64,000 nucleotides of DNA, taken from an uncultured Clostridium sp. GTDB taxonomy: Bacteria; Bacillota; Clostridia; Lachnospirales; Lachnospiraceae. The notes under the pieces were generated by a model. It was not told the origin of the DNA. It ran no database searches and worked only from the letters and a program-made list of their open reading frames with translations. The stretch is from assembly GCA_900539185.1 (NCBI GenBank), contig UQBG01000011.1, positions 1-64,000 of the forward strand, given 5' to 3'. Below are positions 9,071 through 17,501 of the stretch, piece by piece. How positions within the stretch are numbered: position 1 is the first letter of the stretch; each line of letters begins with the position of its first letter. Position numbers and translations under genes: made by a program.

Positions 9071-10198
9071 TTATTCTGCATCCTGCTTCATTGCATAAAT
9101 AATCTCTCTGGCAACTGCTTCCTCAATCGGTGTTGCGTAAACACCCGGTTCAAACTCTACGATATCACCGATTCCTTTCTGGATCACAAAGCGCAGTCTT
9201 CCATCCCGTACCTTTTTATCGGTATACAGCTTCTTCACCAGTGCCTCCCGGTCAATATATGCCGGTATACAGACCGGCAGCTTTGCCTGCTGCAGCAATG
9301 CAATCACTGCCTGCTTCTCTTCCTCTGTCACATAGCCCAGCTTCTGTGCCAGCATTGCCTCTGCCACCAGACCGATGGATACCGCTTCTCCATGAAGCAG
9401 CCGATAATCACTGACGGTTTCGATCGCACGTCCGACCGTATGTCCCAGATTCAAAACCTCCCGCAGACCACTTTCCCGTTCATCCTTCATCACAATCTGA
9501 TATTTAATACGGCAGTTCACCTCCGCAATATGCTCACAGGCCTCCCGGTCTCCACGCAGGATTTCCTCCATACGCGCTTCCAGATATCGGAAGAATGTCT
9601 GATCTGCCAGAATGGCATGCTTGATCGTCTCTGCCATACCGCTGGATACCTGTCGATCCGGCAGTGTCTTCCAGGTTGCGATATCCAGATATACCTTCTC
9701 CGGCTGGTTAAACAGCCCGATCAGATTCGTAGCCAATGGTGTATCGACGGCTGTTTTTCCTCCGACAGAAGCATCCGCGGCCGCTAACAGTGTCGTTGCA
9801 TAATTAATAAACGGAACTCCTCTTCCATAGGTTCCTGCCACAAATCCGGCCAGATCCGTTACTACACCGCCACCAACTGCCAGGATACAGCAGTCTCTCC
9901 GGTAGCCCTTTGCCAGCATGGCATCCTCTACCTCTTCTTTTGTCTTCCGTGTTTTGCTGGTTTCACCGGCCGGAAATGAAAACAGATTCGCCTGATAGCC
10001 TGCTTCGATCAGTTTATCTAAGATTGGCTTTGCATACAGCTCCTCTACCACATCGTCCGTGATAACCGCAAACTTATGGATCTTACCGACCAGTCCCTGT
10101 TTGATATCCTGTAGCAACTTATCCTCCAGCTGAAATCCGATCTCGATCTCATAACTGTCATCCACTACCTTTTTTAGTTCTACCTGAAATGTACTCAT
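9071..10198 (-). CDS. aroB: 3-dehydroquinate synthase
   Basis: Second step of the shikimate pathway: converts DAHP to 3-dehydroquinate using NAD and a metal ion. Length 375. The NAD site GGGVVTD lies at 109-115 and SVGGKTA at 144-150. Probable metal ligands are Glu190 (MAETIKH), His253 (NLGHTVG) and His269 (LLHGEA). It follows the DUF389 gene by 24 bases and precedes dut by 18. No other aro genes are nearby, so the shikimate genes are scattered in this organism or lie outside the window. GGAGG precedes the ATG. Confidence 0.96.
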   Translation of the reverse strand: MSTFQVELKKVVDDSYEIEIGFQLEDKLLQDIKQGLVGKIHKFAVITDDVVEELYAKPILDKLIEAGYQANLFSFPAGETSKTRKTKEEVEDAMLAKGYRRDCCILAVGGGVVTDLAGFVAGTYGRGVPFINYATTLLAAADASVGGKTAVDTPLATNLIGLFNQPEKVYLDIATWKTLPDRQVSSGMAETIKHAILADQTFFRYLEARMEEILRGDREACEHIAEVNCRIKYQIVMKDERESGLREVLNLGHTVGRAIETVSDYRLLHGEAVSIGLVAEAMLAQKLGYVTEEEKQAVIALLQQAKLPVCIPAYIDREALVKKLYTDKKVRDGRLRFVIQKGIGDIVEFEPGVYATPIEEAVAREIIYAMKQDAE

Positions 10199-10222
10199 AG
10201 TTTTCCTTCCTCCGTTGCTGCC

Positions 10223-11650
10223 CTACTCTTCGGTTGTCTGCGTTCCTGCATCTATAGTATCCGGTGCTTCCTTTCGCAGGATTTCTACCCGCTCCAAACC
10301 TGTCTCTGTCTGCAGCCAACGATTTAAGGTGTCCTGCTCTTCGGTTTCCAGCGGCTCCTCGGTCACTGCAACGAACATCACATATTCACCCTCTGTATCC
10401 GACATGATTCCACAGCTGCTGTCCAGCAGTACCGGAAAGATGCTTTGTGCCTTTTTTGCGATCTTCTGACAGTCTGCTGCCTGACTCTCTGCTGTCTCAT
10501 AGGTCCGAATGCTTTTCTCCATATCCGTTATCTGTTTCTCTGCCTCATCTAACTGCCTCTGCAGCTCCGAGATCCGATTTTCCTGAACCGCTATCGTGAT
10601 CTTATCTGCATCCGTTCCGTCTGTGCTCGCGATCATCGTGTTCTGTGTAACGCGCAGCGTATATCCTTCCAGATTGTACTTCGGCAATGCCTTTTCCAAT
10701 GTAGCGATCGTCTCATCCGATATCGGGGTTCCTACCAGCGATACCGATATCTGCTTTTCCTGCTTATTGACACTGCTCTGAACTACCTGTGCATCGGGAA
10801 ATGCAAATGCTTCACTCAGATATCCGGATACATTGCGATCGATCACAGAGTCCCGTACTGTCACCATCCCTATGTAAACACTCGGTATAATCGTCACCAC
10901 CGTGATAATGATAATCGAGCGGTTGATCCGCTTCTGCTGCTTCTGACTGATAAACCTATGGCGCGGCACACCCAGTACCAACGCGATAAATGCAGATGAC
11001 AGCATAATGAACAGGGTGTTTATAATAAACAGATAAAACGCTCCGAACAGAAACTTCGGCTGCAACGATGCAATACCGTAACCTGCCGTACAAAGCGGCG
11101 GCATCAGTGCCGTAGCGATCGCTACACCCGGAATTACATTGCTTTTCTTCTTTCGGGTATTTCCGATCATACCGGCGATACCACCAAAGAGTGCAATCAG
11201 CACATCCCACAGGGTTGGGCTGGTTCGGGCGATCATCTCAGAGGTTGGTGTCTCCAACGGACTGATTATAAAGTAAAGCGTCGAGGCTGCCAGACTGATC
11301 CCGACCTGCGTTCCGAAACGGATCAGGGACTTCTTTAGCAGCGGCAGATCCCGGACGGCTAACGAATATCCCATGGTTATGATTCCACTCATCAATGGGG
11401 AAATCAACATGGCACCAATGATAACAGCCGTTGAGTTTACATTCAGTCCGATTGAAGCAATCAACGCTGCCATCATCAGAATCCACATGTTTGCTCCATG
11501 GATTACCGTATTTTCTTCCATCATTTCATCAATATCCGTATAGCCCATCATATCATCCCGGATATTGAATACATCGTGAAAGTACTTTTGCAGACCGCTC
11601 CTTGTTTCTTTAAACGTCTCCTCCAGCGTTTCTTGTTCCTTCTTCTCCAT
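10223..11650 (-). CDS. DUF389 (TIGR00341-type) membrane protein
   Basis: Membrane protein of about 475 residues. I start it at the ATG at 11648-11650, which has GGGAG six bases upstream; a TTG start at 11683 would add 11 basic residues. The first 70 residues are charged, then come six or so hydrophobic spans with the conserved SPLMSGIITMGYSLA and ALMPPLCTAGYGIA segments typical of DUF389. The C-terminal third is soluble and contains a coiled coil of about 45 residues. The family is widespread and its function is not established. It heads the cluster with aroB, dut and HdeD. Confidence 0.82.
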   Translation of the reverse strand: MEKKEQETLEETFKETRSGLQKYFHDVFNIRDDMMGYTDIDEMMEENTVIHGANMWILMMAALIASIGLNVNSTAVIIGAMLISPLMSGIITMGYSLAVRDLPLLKKSLIRFGTQVGISLAASTLYFIISPLETPTSEMIARTSPTLWDVLIALFGGIAGMIGNTRKKKSNVIPGVAIATALMPPLCTAGYGIASLQPKFLFGAFYLFIINTLFIMLSSAFIALVLGVPRHRFISQKQQKRINRSIIIITVVTIIPSVYIGMVTVRDSVIDRNVSGYLSEAFAFPDAQVVQSSVNKQEKQISVSLVGTPISDETIATLEKALPKYNLEGYTLRVTQNTMIASTDGTDADKITIAVQENRISELQRQLDEAEKQITDMEKSIRTYETAESQAADCQKIAKKAQSIFPVLLDSSCGIMSDTEGEYVMFVAVTEEPLETEEQDTLNRWLQTETGLERVEILRKEAPDTIDAGTQTTEE

Positions 11651-11745
11651 TTTGCACTCCCTTTTCCTTTTACTCTTTAACAACTATAATATAAGATGGT
11701 TGGTTTGACAACCTTTCCCGTCTAAAACATATATAAAAAGAGCAT

Positions 11746-11776
11746 AAAAAAAGACCTGTATGCATTTGCATACAAG
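11746..11776 (-). terminator. terminator of the tRNA cluster
   Basis: TGTATGCA (11757-11764) pairs with TGCATACA (11767-11774), followed on the minus strand by seven T residues. It lies 14 bases after the tRNA-Lys 3' end. Confidence 0.75.
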
Positions 11777-11789
11777 CCACTTCTATACC

Positions 11790-11862
11790 TGAGACACGGG
11801 GGATTCGAACCCCCGACAACTTGATTAAAAGTCAAGTGCTCTACCACCTGAGCTAGTATCCC
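11790..11862 (-). tRNA. tRNA-Lys (anticodon TTT)
   Basis: 73-base cloverleaf. The acceptor stem pairs GGGATAC with GTGTCTC, discriminator A; the anticodon loop CTTTTAA gives TTT. The GGTTCGAATCC T-loop is present and CCA is not encoded. Last gene of a six-tRNA cluster. Confidence 0.95.
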
Positions 11863-11899
11863 TTATTATATATGTCCCCCTTCGAAGTCACACTTCAAA

Positions 11900-11971
11900 C
11901 TGGGCTAGCTGGATTCGAACCAGCGAGTGCAGGAGTCAAAGTCCTGTGCCTTACCGCTTGGCGATAGCCCA
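11900..11971 (-). tRNA. tRNA-Gln (anticodon TTG)
   Basis: 72-base cloverleaf with acceptor TGGGCTA/TAGCCCA and discriminator G. The anticodon loop CTTTGAC gives TTG, and a normal GGTTCGAATCC arm is present. CCA is not encoded. Confidence 0.95.
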
Positions 11972-12019
11972 TTAGTAAGAAAATATCTACAGGAACGCAT
12001 GAACGCTCTGCACTTATAG

Positions 12020-12093
12020 GGTGGATAGAGGGACTCGAACCCTCGGCCTCCAGAGCCACAATCTGGCGCGCTAACCAACTGCGCCATACCCAC
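12020..12093 (-). tRNA. tRNA-His (anticodon GTG)
   Basis: Acceptor GTGGGTA/TATCCAC, with the extra 5' G (base 12094) able to pair with the discriminator C, the identity mark of histidine tRNA. The anticodon loop ATTGTGGC gives GTG. CCA is not encoded. Confidence 0.95.
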
Positions 12094-12098
12094 CATAA

Positions 12099-12172
<74 letters not shown>

Positions 12173-12195
12173 ATTTTCCTTCTTGCGAAAGAAAA

Positions 12196-12266
12196 AGCGG
12201 GTGATGGGAATCGAACCCACGTATCTAGCTTGGAAGGCTAGTGTTCTACCATTGAACTACACCCGC
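12196..12266 (-). tRNA. tRNA-Gly (anticodon TCC)
   Basis: 71-base cloverleaf with acceptor GCGGGTG/CACCCGC and discriminator T. The anticodon stem CTAGC/GCTAG encloses the loop CTTCCAA, giving TCC. CCA is not encoded. Confidence 0.95.
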
Positions 12267-12273
12267 ATACGAG

Positions 12274-12348
12274 TCGGGGTGACAGGATTCGAACCTGCGA
12301 CCTCTTGATCCCAAATCAAGCGCTCTAGCCAAGCTGAGCCACACCCCG
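12274..12348 (-). tRNA. tRNA-Pro (anticodon TGG)
   Basis: 75-base cloverleaf with acceptor CGGGGTG/CACCCCG and discriminator A. The anticodon loop TTTGGGA gives TGG. It is the first gene of the cluster behind the promoter near 12376-12403. CCA is not encoded. Confidence 0.95.
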
Positions 12349-12375
12349 TTGCCTTTCTGTCTTGGCCACTTCTAA

Positions 12376-12403
12376 TTTCTATTTCTTAGTGCCCTTTTGT
12401 CAA
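12376..12403 (-). promoter_or_regulatory. promoter of the tRNA cluster
   Basis: Minus-strand TTGACA (12398-12403), 16-base spacer, TAGAAA (12376-12381), ending 28 bases before tRNA-Pro. The rest of the gene-free stretch 12349-12566 holds only this and the terminator that follows the next gene. Confidence 0.6.
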
Positions 12404-12507
12404 CGCAAGTGTTATTATATCGAATGCCTTTCAAAAAGTCAACACCTAATTTCATTTTTTTTGAAGTCTTTTTGAAAGTTATGAAAACCCGACTGAAAAC
12501 GCTTTCA

Positions 12508-12541
12508 AAAGTCGGGCAAAATCCTATGGATTCTGCCCGAT
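12508..12541 (-). terminator. terminator after the small acidic membrane protein
   Basis: TCGGGCA (12512-12518) pairs with TGCCCGA (12534-12540), extended by AAATCC/GGATT. On the minus strand the stem is followed by CTTTTG. A weak T tract, but a strong stem. Confidence 0.65.
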
Positions 12542-12566
12542 TTCCACGCATGTACCGATCGGTTGA

Positions 12567-12836
12567 TTATGCCTCCGGCTTAATCTCTACCGGCTCCTCT
12601 TCCTCGAAGAAGTCGTCGTCAAAGTCATCATCAAAGTCATCATCATAATCATCCAGGAAACTTGGTGTCAGATACTTATATACAGCAAATGCGATACCTG
12701 CGATTGCTGCTACAGCACCGATAATAGCCAGAACCCATAAAATCTTCTTTCCGGTCTTCTGCTCCTCTGTTTCCTTCTTGCCTCCCAGAAGCTCTCCTAC
12801 CTTTACTGCATTAATAATCTCTTCTAAATTCTTCAT
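12567..12836 (-). CDS. small membrane protein with acidic tail (DUF4366-like)
   Basis: 89 residues: a charged 30-residue head, one transmembrane segment (about 32-54, rich in Ala and Ile), and a tail made of repeated Asp-Asp-Asp-Phe units, then Glu residues. The repeated GAT/GAC codons make the DNA look repetitive but this is simple low-complexity coding. The layout resembles the DUF4366-type proteins of Clostridia; the name is from memory and the function unknown. It has a GGAGG site, its own terminator, and stands alone between the tRNA cluster and pcrA. Confidence 0.6.
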   Translation of the reverse strand: MKNLEEIINAVKVGELLGGKKETEEQKTGKKILWVLAIIGAVAAIAGIAFAVYKYLTPSFLDDYDDDFDDDFDDDFFEEEEPVEIKPEA

Positions 12837-12996
12837 ATCGTTACCCTCCTTTATATTCTATGCCATAGTATTCATAATATACGAAATGCCAATCTAAAGT
12901 CAGCCATATATCATTAGTATTATATCATAGCAGGCAAAATATTACTATTCCCTTTTGTATTTTTTTCCGGCAAACTCTGACCGGATCCTACGCCCT

Positions 12997-15201
12997 TTAT
13001 TCTGACAGCTTCTGCAGCTTGGCAAATGAAGCAAACATCCGCTTGGTTCCATAGGTATCAAAGTCTACCGATACTTCATAGTCCTTTCCGCCATTCTTGA
13101 TCTCCTGAACGGTGCCTTCTCCGAACTTCACATGCCGGACACGATCCCCTACACCATAGTCCAGTGTCTCTGCCCGACTGACCGTAAAGGTCTTACCAAA
13201 TGTCGGTTTCCGGGTAAAGACCGGCGATACATCCGGCTGCGGCTTCGGTGCAAAGGTCTGATTCACCGCCTTCCGATATCCGCCCATATCCAGAAGCTCC
13301 TGCGGAATCTCCTTTATAAATCTGGATATCGGATTGTAATTATTAGATCCATGCATCATCCGCTGTTTGGCACTGCTTAAGAACAACCGGTCCTTCGCCC
13401 GCGTAATACCTACATAGCACAACCGGCGTTCCTCCTCCATCTCCTCCGGATCACCGGAGTTGATCGTCATATTTCCCGGGAACAGACCATCCTCCATGCC
13501 GCACAGGAATACATATGGGAATTCCAGACCCTTCGCACTGTGGATCGTCATAAGAACGACCTTATCATCGCTGGAGTTCAAACTGTCAACCTCTGCGACC
13601 AGAGCAACCTCCTCTAACAGCTCATTCAGATCCGGATGCTCTGCATTCTCCTCATAGATCACGATCTTATTCTTCAGTTCCTCCAGATTCTCGATACGAT
13701 TCATCGACTCTTCCGTGTGTTCTGCCAGCAGTTCTTCCCGATAGCCGGTCCGTTCCAGGATCTCATCATACAGCTCCTGCAGCATAAGCCCCTGTGACAG
13801 TTCATCCCTCAGATCCGAGATCAGATCCGTAAATCGCTGAATCTTAGCGGCCGCCTTCCCGATCCCCGGAACATCTTCCACCTGATACAGGGCATCCATA
13901 AAGCTGATCTCCTGACTGAGTGCATATGCCTCGATCTTGCTGATCGTCGTAACTCCGATTCCACGCTTTGGTACATTTATGATTCGCTTAACTGCGATAT
14001 CATCCGCTCCGTTTGCCACAGTCTTTAAGTATGCCAGCAGATCCTTTACCTCCAGTCTGGCATAGAAGTTCTGCCCGCCATAGATCTTGTATGGGATATT
14101 TTTAATAATCAGCTTTTCTTCCAGCACACGGGACTGTGCATTGGTTCGATATAGCACAGCAAAGTCGCTGTAATTCAGCCGGTTCTTCGCCTTGTACTCC
14201 AGAATCTTCCATGCGATCTGCTCCGCCTCCTGATGTTCATTTTCATACTGTTTGTACTCGATCAGATCTCCGTCTTCTCTGGCCGTCCAAAGGGTCTTAT
14301 CCTTTCTGCCGGTGTTATGATGAATCACTGCATTTGCCGCATTCAGAATATTCCCGGTGGAGCGATAGTTCTGCTCCAGCTTGATCACCTTTGCATCCGG
14401 GTACTCCTGCTCGAAGTTCAGGATATTCATGATATTGGCTCCCCGGAACTTATAGATTGACTGGTCATCGTCTCCTACCACACAAAGATTCCGGTACTTC
14501 CGTGCGATCTGACGCACCAGAAGAAACTGGATCTGATTCGTGTCCTGATACTCATCTACCATAATGTACCGGAACCGTTCCTGATACCGTTCCAGCACCT
14601 CCGGATAGTCCTGAAAGAGCTGAACCGTCTTATATAGCAGGTCGTCAAAGTCCAGAGCATTGTTACTATGCATCCGCTTCTGATATTCGATATAAACTCT
14701 GGCAATCTGCATCTTGCGATATTCGCCCTGTGCCTCCAGATCATACTCGTGTGGCGAGATAAAGTTCTCCTTTGCACGGGAAATCTCTGCCATCAGCATC
14801 CGTTCCGGATACATCTTCGGATCCATCTGCAGATACTTCGTAACTTCCTTGATCACCCGTTTCTGATCATCTGTATCATAGATCGTAAAGTTTGATGCAT
14901 ATCCGATCTGTTCAATGTTTCTGCGCAATATCCGTACACACAGCGAATGGAAGGTACTGATCCATACACTTTCAGAGCCATAACCCAGCATATCATCCAC
15001 ACGTTCCCGCACTTCTCCTGCTGCCTTATTCGTAAATGTAATCGCCAGAATATTGTAGGGATTAATCCCCTGTTCCATCAGATATGCCACCCGATGGGTA
15101 ATTACTCTGGTCTTTCCGGAGCCGGCGCCCGCCAAAATGAGCAGCGGCCCCTCCATATGTTCAACCGCTTCCTGTTGAGGTGGATTTAAGATTGCCTGCA
15201 T
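12997..15201 (-). CDS. pcrA: ATP-dependent DNA helicase PcrA/UvrD
   Basis: Superfamily 1 3'-5' helicase used in repair, rolling-circle replication and removal of RecA and RNA polymerase. I choose the ATG at 15199-15201, preceded by AAAGGA, rather than a TTG ten codons upstream; that gives 734 residues, the usual length. Walker A GAGSGKT is at 25-31, followed by the DEYQDTN helicase motif II, GDDDQSIYKFRGA (III), QNYRS (IV), TIHSAKGLEFP (V) and VGITRA (VI). The last 50 residues (GDRVRHVKFGEGTV onward) form the Tudor-like domain that in PcrA binds RNA polymerase. It appears to be a single-gene transcript. Confidence 0.96.
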   Translation of the reverse strand: MQAILNPPQQEAVEHMEGPLLILAGAGSGKTRVITHRVAYLMEQGINPYNILAITFTNKAAGEVRERVDDMLGYGSESVWISTFHSLCVRILRRNIEQIGYASNFTIYDTDDQKRVIKEVTKYLQMDPKMYPERMLMAEISRAKENFISPHEYDLEAQGEYRKMQIARVYIEYQKRMHSNNALDFDDLLYKTVQLFQDYPEVLERYQERFRYIMVDEYQDTNQIQFLLVRQIARKYRNLCVVGDDDQSIYKFRGANIMNILNFEQEYPDAKVIKLEQNYRSTGNILNAANAVIHHNTGRKDKTLWTAREDGDLIEYKQYENEHQEAEQIAWKILEYKAKNRLNYSDFAVLYRTNAQSRVLEEKLIIKNIPYKIYGGQNFYARLEVKDLLAYLKTVANGADDIAVKRIINVPKRGIGVTTISKIEAYALSQEISFMDALYQVEDVPGIGKAAAKIQRFTDLISDLRDELSQGLMLQELYDEILERTGYREELLAEHTEESMNRIENLEELKNKIVIYEENAEHPDLNELLEEVALVAEVDSLNSSDDKVVLMTIHSAKGLEFPYVFLCGMEDGLFPGNMTINSGDPEEMEEERRLCYVGITRAKDRLFLSSAKQRMMHGSNNYNPISRFIKEIPQELLDMGGYRKAVNQTFAPKPQPDVSPVFTRKPTFGKTFTVSRAETLDYGVGDRVRHVKFGEGTVQEIKNGGKDYEVSVDFDTYGTKRMFASFAKLQKLSE

Positions 15202-15228
15202 TTGTATAATTCCTTTCTCTGTATGAAT

Positions 15229-15265
15229 CAAAAAGGTGCAGCGCTTATGTCTGCACCCTTTTTGT
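15229..15265 (-). terminator. bidirectional terminator between SPFH gene and pcrA
   Basis: GGTGCAG (15235-15241) pairs with CTGCACC (15251-15257), with T-rich tracts on both strands. On the minus strand it ends the pspA-SPFH transcript seven bases after the SPFH stop. Confidence 0.75.
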
Positions 15266-15271
15266 ATTTAT

Positions 15272-16276
15272 CTAACCTAACTGTTTTCCGCAGTTGCCAC
15301 AGAATCGATTTCCGTTGGTTGGAGTTCCGCAGTCCGGACAGAACTTCGGTATAGCACCATTGCCTGCCGGTGCGGCTGATGGATTCATTCCTGCCTGATT
15401 TCCGTTATTCTGGTTCATCGCATTCATGTTGTTCATCATCTGCTGTCCCATCATCATGCCCATCTGAGCACCCATCATGGTATTCATCATTGCATTTCCG
15501 TTATTTGCGGCTCCGCCGTTTCCCGGTCTGGTCATCGCATCCACCATGCTTACCTGCTGGAAGCGGTTCATATCGCCTACCATCGAATACTCGGCTGCCT
15601 GATCTGCCCGCTTCGTGATATTCTCCGGATATGAGAACTCATCGATTCGGAAGTTCACCACCGAAAGTCCGATCTTAACAAACTCCATGTCCAGATCTTC
15701 CTTTACGCCATTCTGGATCTCCCGGATATTTGCCTGAAGATTGAAGATGTCCTGCCCTACCTTGGTGATCCAGGTAATCAGCATACCGGACAGCATCGAC
15801 TGCATCAGTTCCCGAACCTCATTGATCGTATACTGCTTCTTAACACCGGCGATCTTCTCGATAAATACCAGATAATCGCCAACCTTTACATCAAAGGAAC
15901 CGTTTGCCCGAATCGGAAGTCCTCCCGGAAGTCCCGGTGCCTGAACACGAATCGGCTTTGGTGTTCCCCACTTCATATTAAACTGCTTCGTATTGATAAA
16001 CAGAACCTCTGCCCGCATACCACTGTTGAAGCCAAACTTAAATCCCTTCAGAGTAGAAAGAAACGGTACGATCTGTGTCTCGATATCATAACTGCCTTCA
16101 TCCCGAAAGATACCTTCGACCTTTCCGTTAAACATAAAGATCGCATCCTGTCCCTGGCGAATGATCAGCTTCGATCCCTTCTTGATCTCGGCATTTGACC
16201 ACTTCCAAAACAGCACATCATCCCGATATTCTTCCCATTCTACTACATTTGCTAACTGATTAGAAAACAATCCCAT
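15272..16276 (-). CDS. SPFH/Band 7 domain protein with C-terminal zinc ribbon (YdjI-like)
   Basis: 334 residues. An SPFH-type domain occupies about residues 20-220, starting after the conserved VVEWEEYRDDVLFWKW. A Met/Asn/Gly-rich linker of about 75 residues follows, then a zinc ribbon with two CxxC pairs (FCPDCG and FCGNCG) at the very end. No transmembrane segment is obvious. In Bacillus subtilis the related YdjI is encoded with PspA and helps recruit it to the membrane; the same pairing here, 44 bases downstream of pspA, argues for the same envelope-stress role. GGAGG precedes the ATG. The low-complexity linker may mediate assembly. Confidence 0.85.
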   Translation of the reverse strand: MGLFSNQLANVVEWEEYRDDVLFWKWSNAEIKKGSKLIIRQGQDAIFMFNGKVEGIFRDEGSYDIETQIVPFLSTLKGFKFGFNSGMRAEVLFINTKQFNMKWGTPKPIRVQAPGLPGGLPIRANGSFDVKVGDYLVFIEKIAGVKKQYTINEVRELMQSMLSGMLITWITKVGQDIFNLQANIREIQNGVKEDLDMEFVKIGLSVVNFRIDEFSYPENITKRADQAAEYSMVGDMNRFQQVSMVDAMTRPGNGGAANNGNAMMNTMMGAQMGMMMGQQMMNNMNAMNQNNGNQAGMNPSAAPAGNGAIPKFCPDCGTPTNGNRFCGNCGKQLG

Positions 16277-16320
16277 GTTCTATCCTCCTGGTTCTATCCC
16301 TTTGTCACAAAGAATCGTTT

Positions 16321-17004
16321 TTACTGTACGCCCATCTGTGCCTTCAGTGCAGCCAGTTCATCATCAACGGCTGCAGAAGGAGCCGAATCATACTTTGCTG
16401 CCAGATCATCCAGAGAATCAGCCTCTGCACTGCTGTTTAACTCAGCCATAGCATTTGCCTTGTCTAACATATTGTTTGCCTTTGCTTCCATACGATCAAA
16501 GGCTGACATAGATGCCTCTGCTCCACCCATAGAGCTACCCATCTGATTGATACGCTCCTGTGCCTTTGCAACACGAACCTTTGCCTTGATCGCATCTCTT
16601 CTGGCATTCAGTTCATTAATATCCTTTACCAGCTTATCATGCATCTGACGCATCTTCATAGAGTTTGCTGCTGCCAGATCATATGCCTGCTGCAGGCTCG
16701 CCTGCTTGGTCGTCAGTTCTGCCTTCTTAGCCAGGAATGACTTCGCATCCGCATCGTTACCGGCCATAACTGCCTTCTCTGCATAGCTCTGCATCTTAGC
16801 AATCTCTGCTGTGCACTCATCCAATTCTCTCTTTGCACGCTGCTCATCTGCCATAATTGCTGCAGTCTCAGCCTTTACCTTACCCAGATCACTGTTCAGA
16901 TCCCGTAAGCACTGATCGATCATCTTCTCCGGATCCTCCGCTTTATCCAACAGTGCATTAATGTTTGATGCCATAATGTCCTTAAATCTCTTTAAGATAC
17001 CCAT
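16321..17004 (-). CDS. pspA: PspA/IM30/Vipp1 family envelope-stress protein
   Basis: 227 residues from the ATG at 17002-17004, which has a strong GGAGGG seven bases away; an upstream start would add six residues. The N-terminal amphipathic helix MGILKRFKDIMASNINALLDKAEDPEKM is the family signature (given here as start MGILKRF and the later DPEKM). The rest is a long coiled coil with many Lys, Glu and Ala. PspA proteins polymerise on stressed membranes. It is expressed from a clear promoter at 17087-17115 and followed by the SPFH partner gene. Confidence 0.92.
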   Translation of the reverse strand: MGILKRFKDIMASNINALLDKAEDPEKMIDQCLRDLNSDLGKVKAETAAIMADEQRAKRELDECTAEIAKMQSYAEKAVMAGNDADAKSFLAKKAELTTKQASLQQAYDLAAANSMKMRQMHDKLVKDINELNARRDAIKAKVRVAKAQERINQMGSSMGGAEASMSAFDRMEAKANNMLDKANAMAELNSSAEADSLDDLAAKYDSAPSAAVDDELAALKAQMGVQ

Positions 17005-17086
17005 TTCAATACCCTCCTTCAATCCTATAACTATCGTGTTGTTTCTGCTCTACACCGTTATAAATACGATATGCCAGATAGCGTAA

Positions 17087-17115
17087 ATTATACACTACCT
17101 TTGCCGCTTTCGCAA
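17087..17115 (-). promoter_or_regulatory. promoter of pspA
   Basis: Minus-strand TTGCGA (17110-17115), 17-base spacer, perfect TATAAT (17087-17092), about 82 bases before the pspA start. It looks like a vegetative promoter; no alternative-sigma site was seen. Confidence 0.65.
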
Positions 17116-17230
17116 GCAATAGCCCGACCCCCACACTTATTTTACATACTTTTCCCATATTTTTTAAAATTACGACCTTATTTTACAAAAATTATCCGTA
17201 ATTTGATATAAATTGCAACCCCCACATGGT

Positions 17231-17350
17231 ACTATAGCATTGTAAATAAAAGGTTTCCTCAGAGATGATTTCGGAATCTGTTTTGACTCCCATCTCGCAG
17301 ACGACGAATTCATATTATGTTCTCTGTTGAAACCCTCCCTCATTTACATA
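17231..17350 (+). ncRNA. candidate structured RNA between pspA and hscC
   Basis: This part of the gene-free stretch 17005-17501 folds into a long rod: TGTAAAT (17241-17247) with ATTTACA (17342-17348), GGTTTC (17252-17257) with GAAACC (17329-17334) and CAGAGA (17260-17265) with TCTCTG (17321-17326), separated by small internal loops, with a 55-base apical region holding a GATT-TCGG-AATC hairpin. A TACTAT box lies at 17230-17235 on the plus strand, and a 12-bp terminator follows at 17366. No plus-strand gene follows, so it may be a free small RNA. It could instead be regulatory DNA upstream of pspA. I recognise no known family. Confidence 0.4.
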
Positions 17351-17365
17351 CTTTAACTCCCAAAA

Positions 17366-17416
17366 AGTAAGGACGGTACTCTCCCCCCCTCTTGAGCCAC
17401 CGTCCTTACTATTTTT
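17366..17416. terminator. 12-bp terminator hairpin, both strands
   Basis: AGTAAGGACGGT (17366-17377) pairs perfectly with ACCGTCCTTACT (17399-17410). T tracts flank it on both strands (ATTTTT on plus, TTTTT on minus). It could end the candidate RNA on the plus strand and hscC read-through on the minus strand. Confidence 0.7.
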
Positions 17417-17434
17417 AAACAATTACTACAATTA

Positions 17435-17484
17435 AATGGCTGTTATCCGAACGCTATCAATCGGATAACAGCCATTCTTTTTTA
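17435..17484. terminator. 16-bp terminator hairpin after hscC
   Basis: AATGGCTGTTATCCGA (17435-17450) pairs perfectly with TCGGATAACAGCCATT (17461-17476). The strong T tract (CTTTTTT) is on the plus strand; on the minus strand the tract is short. With the hairpin at 17366 it forms a tandem pair. Confidence 0.65.
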
Positions 17485-17501
17485 TCACTTATTGAATCAA
17501 A

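Noticed and set aside
11905..12096. A 63-codon minus-strand frame starting MVGMAQLVSAPD
   Set aside because: It lies across the tRNA-Gln and tRNA-His genes; translated tRNA sequence commonly gives this type of frame.
12590..12665. Tandem DNA repeat of GAT/GAC triplets
   Set aside because: It encodes the Asp-Phe-rich tail of the small membrane protein; ordinary low-complexity coding.
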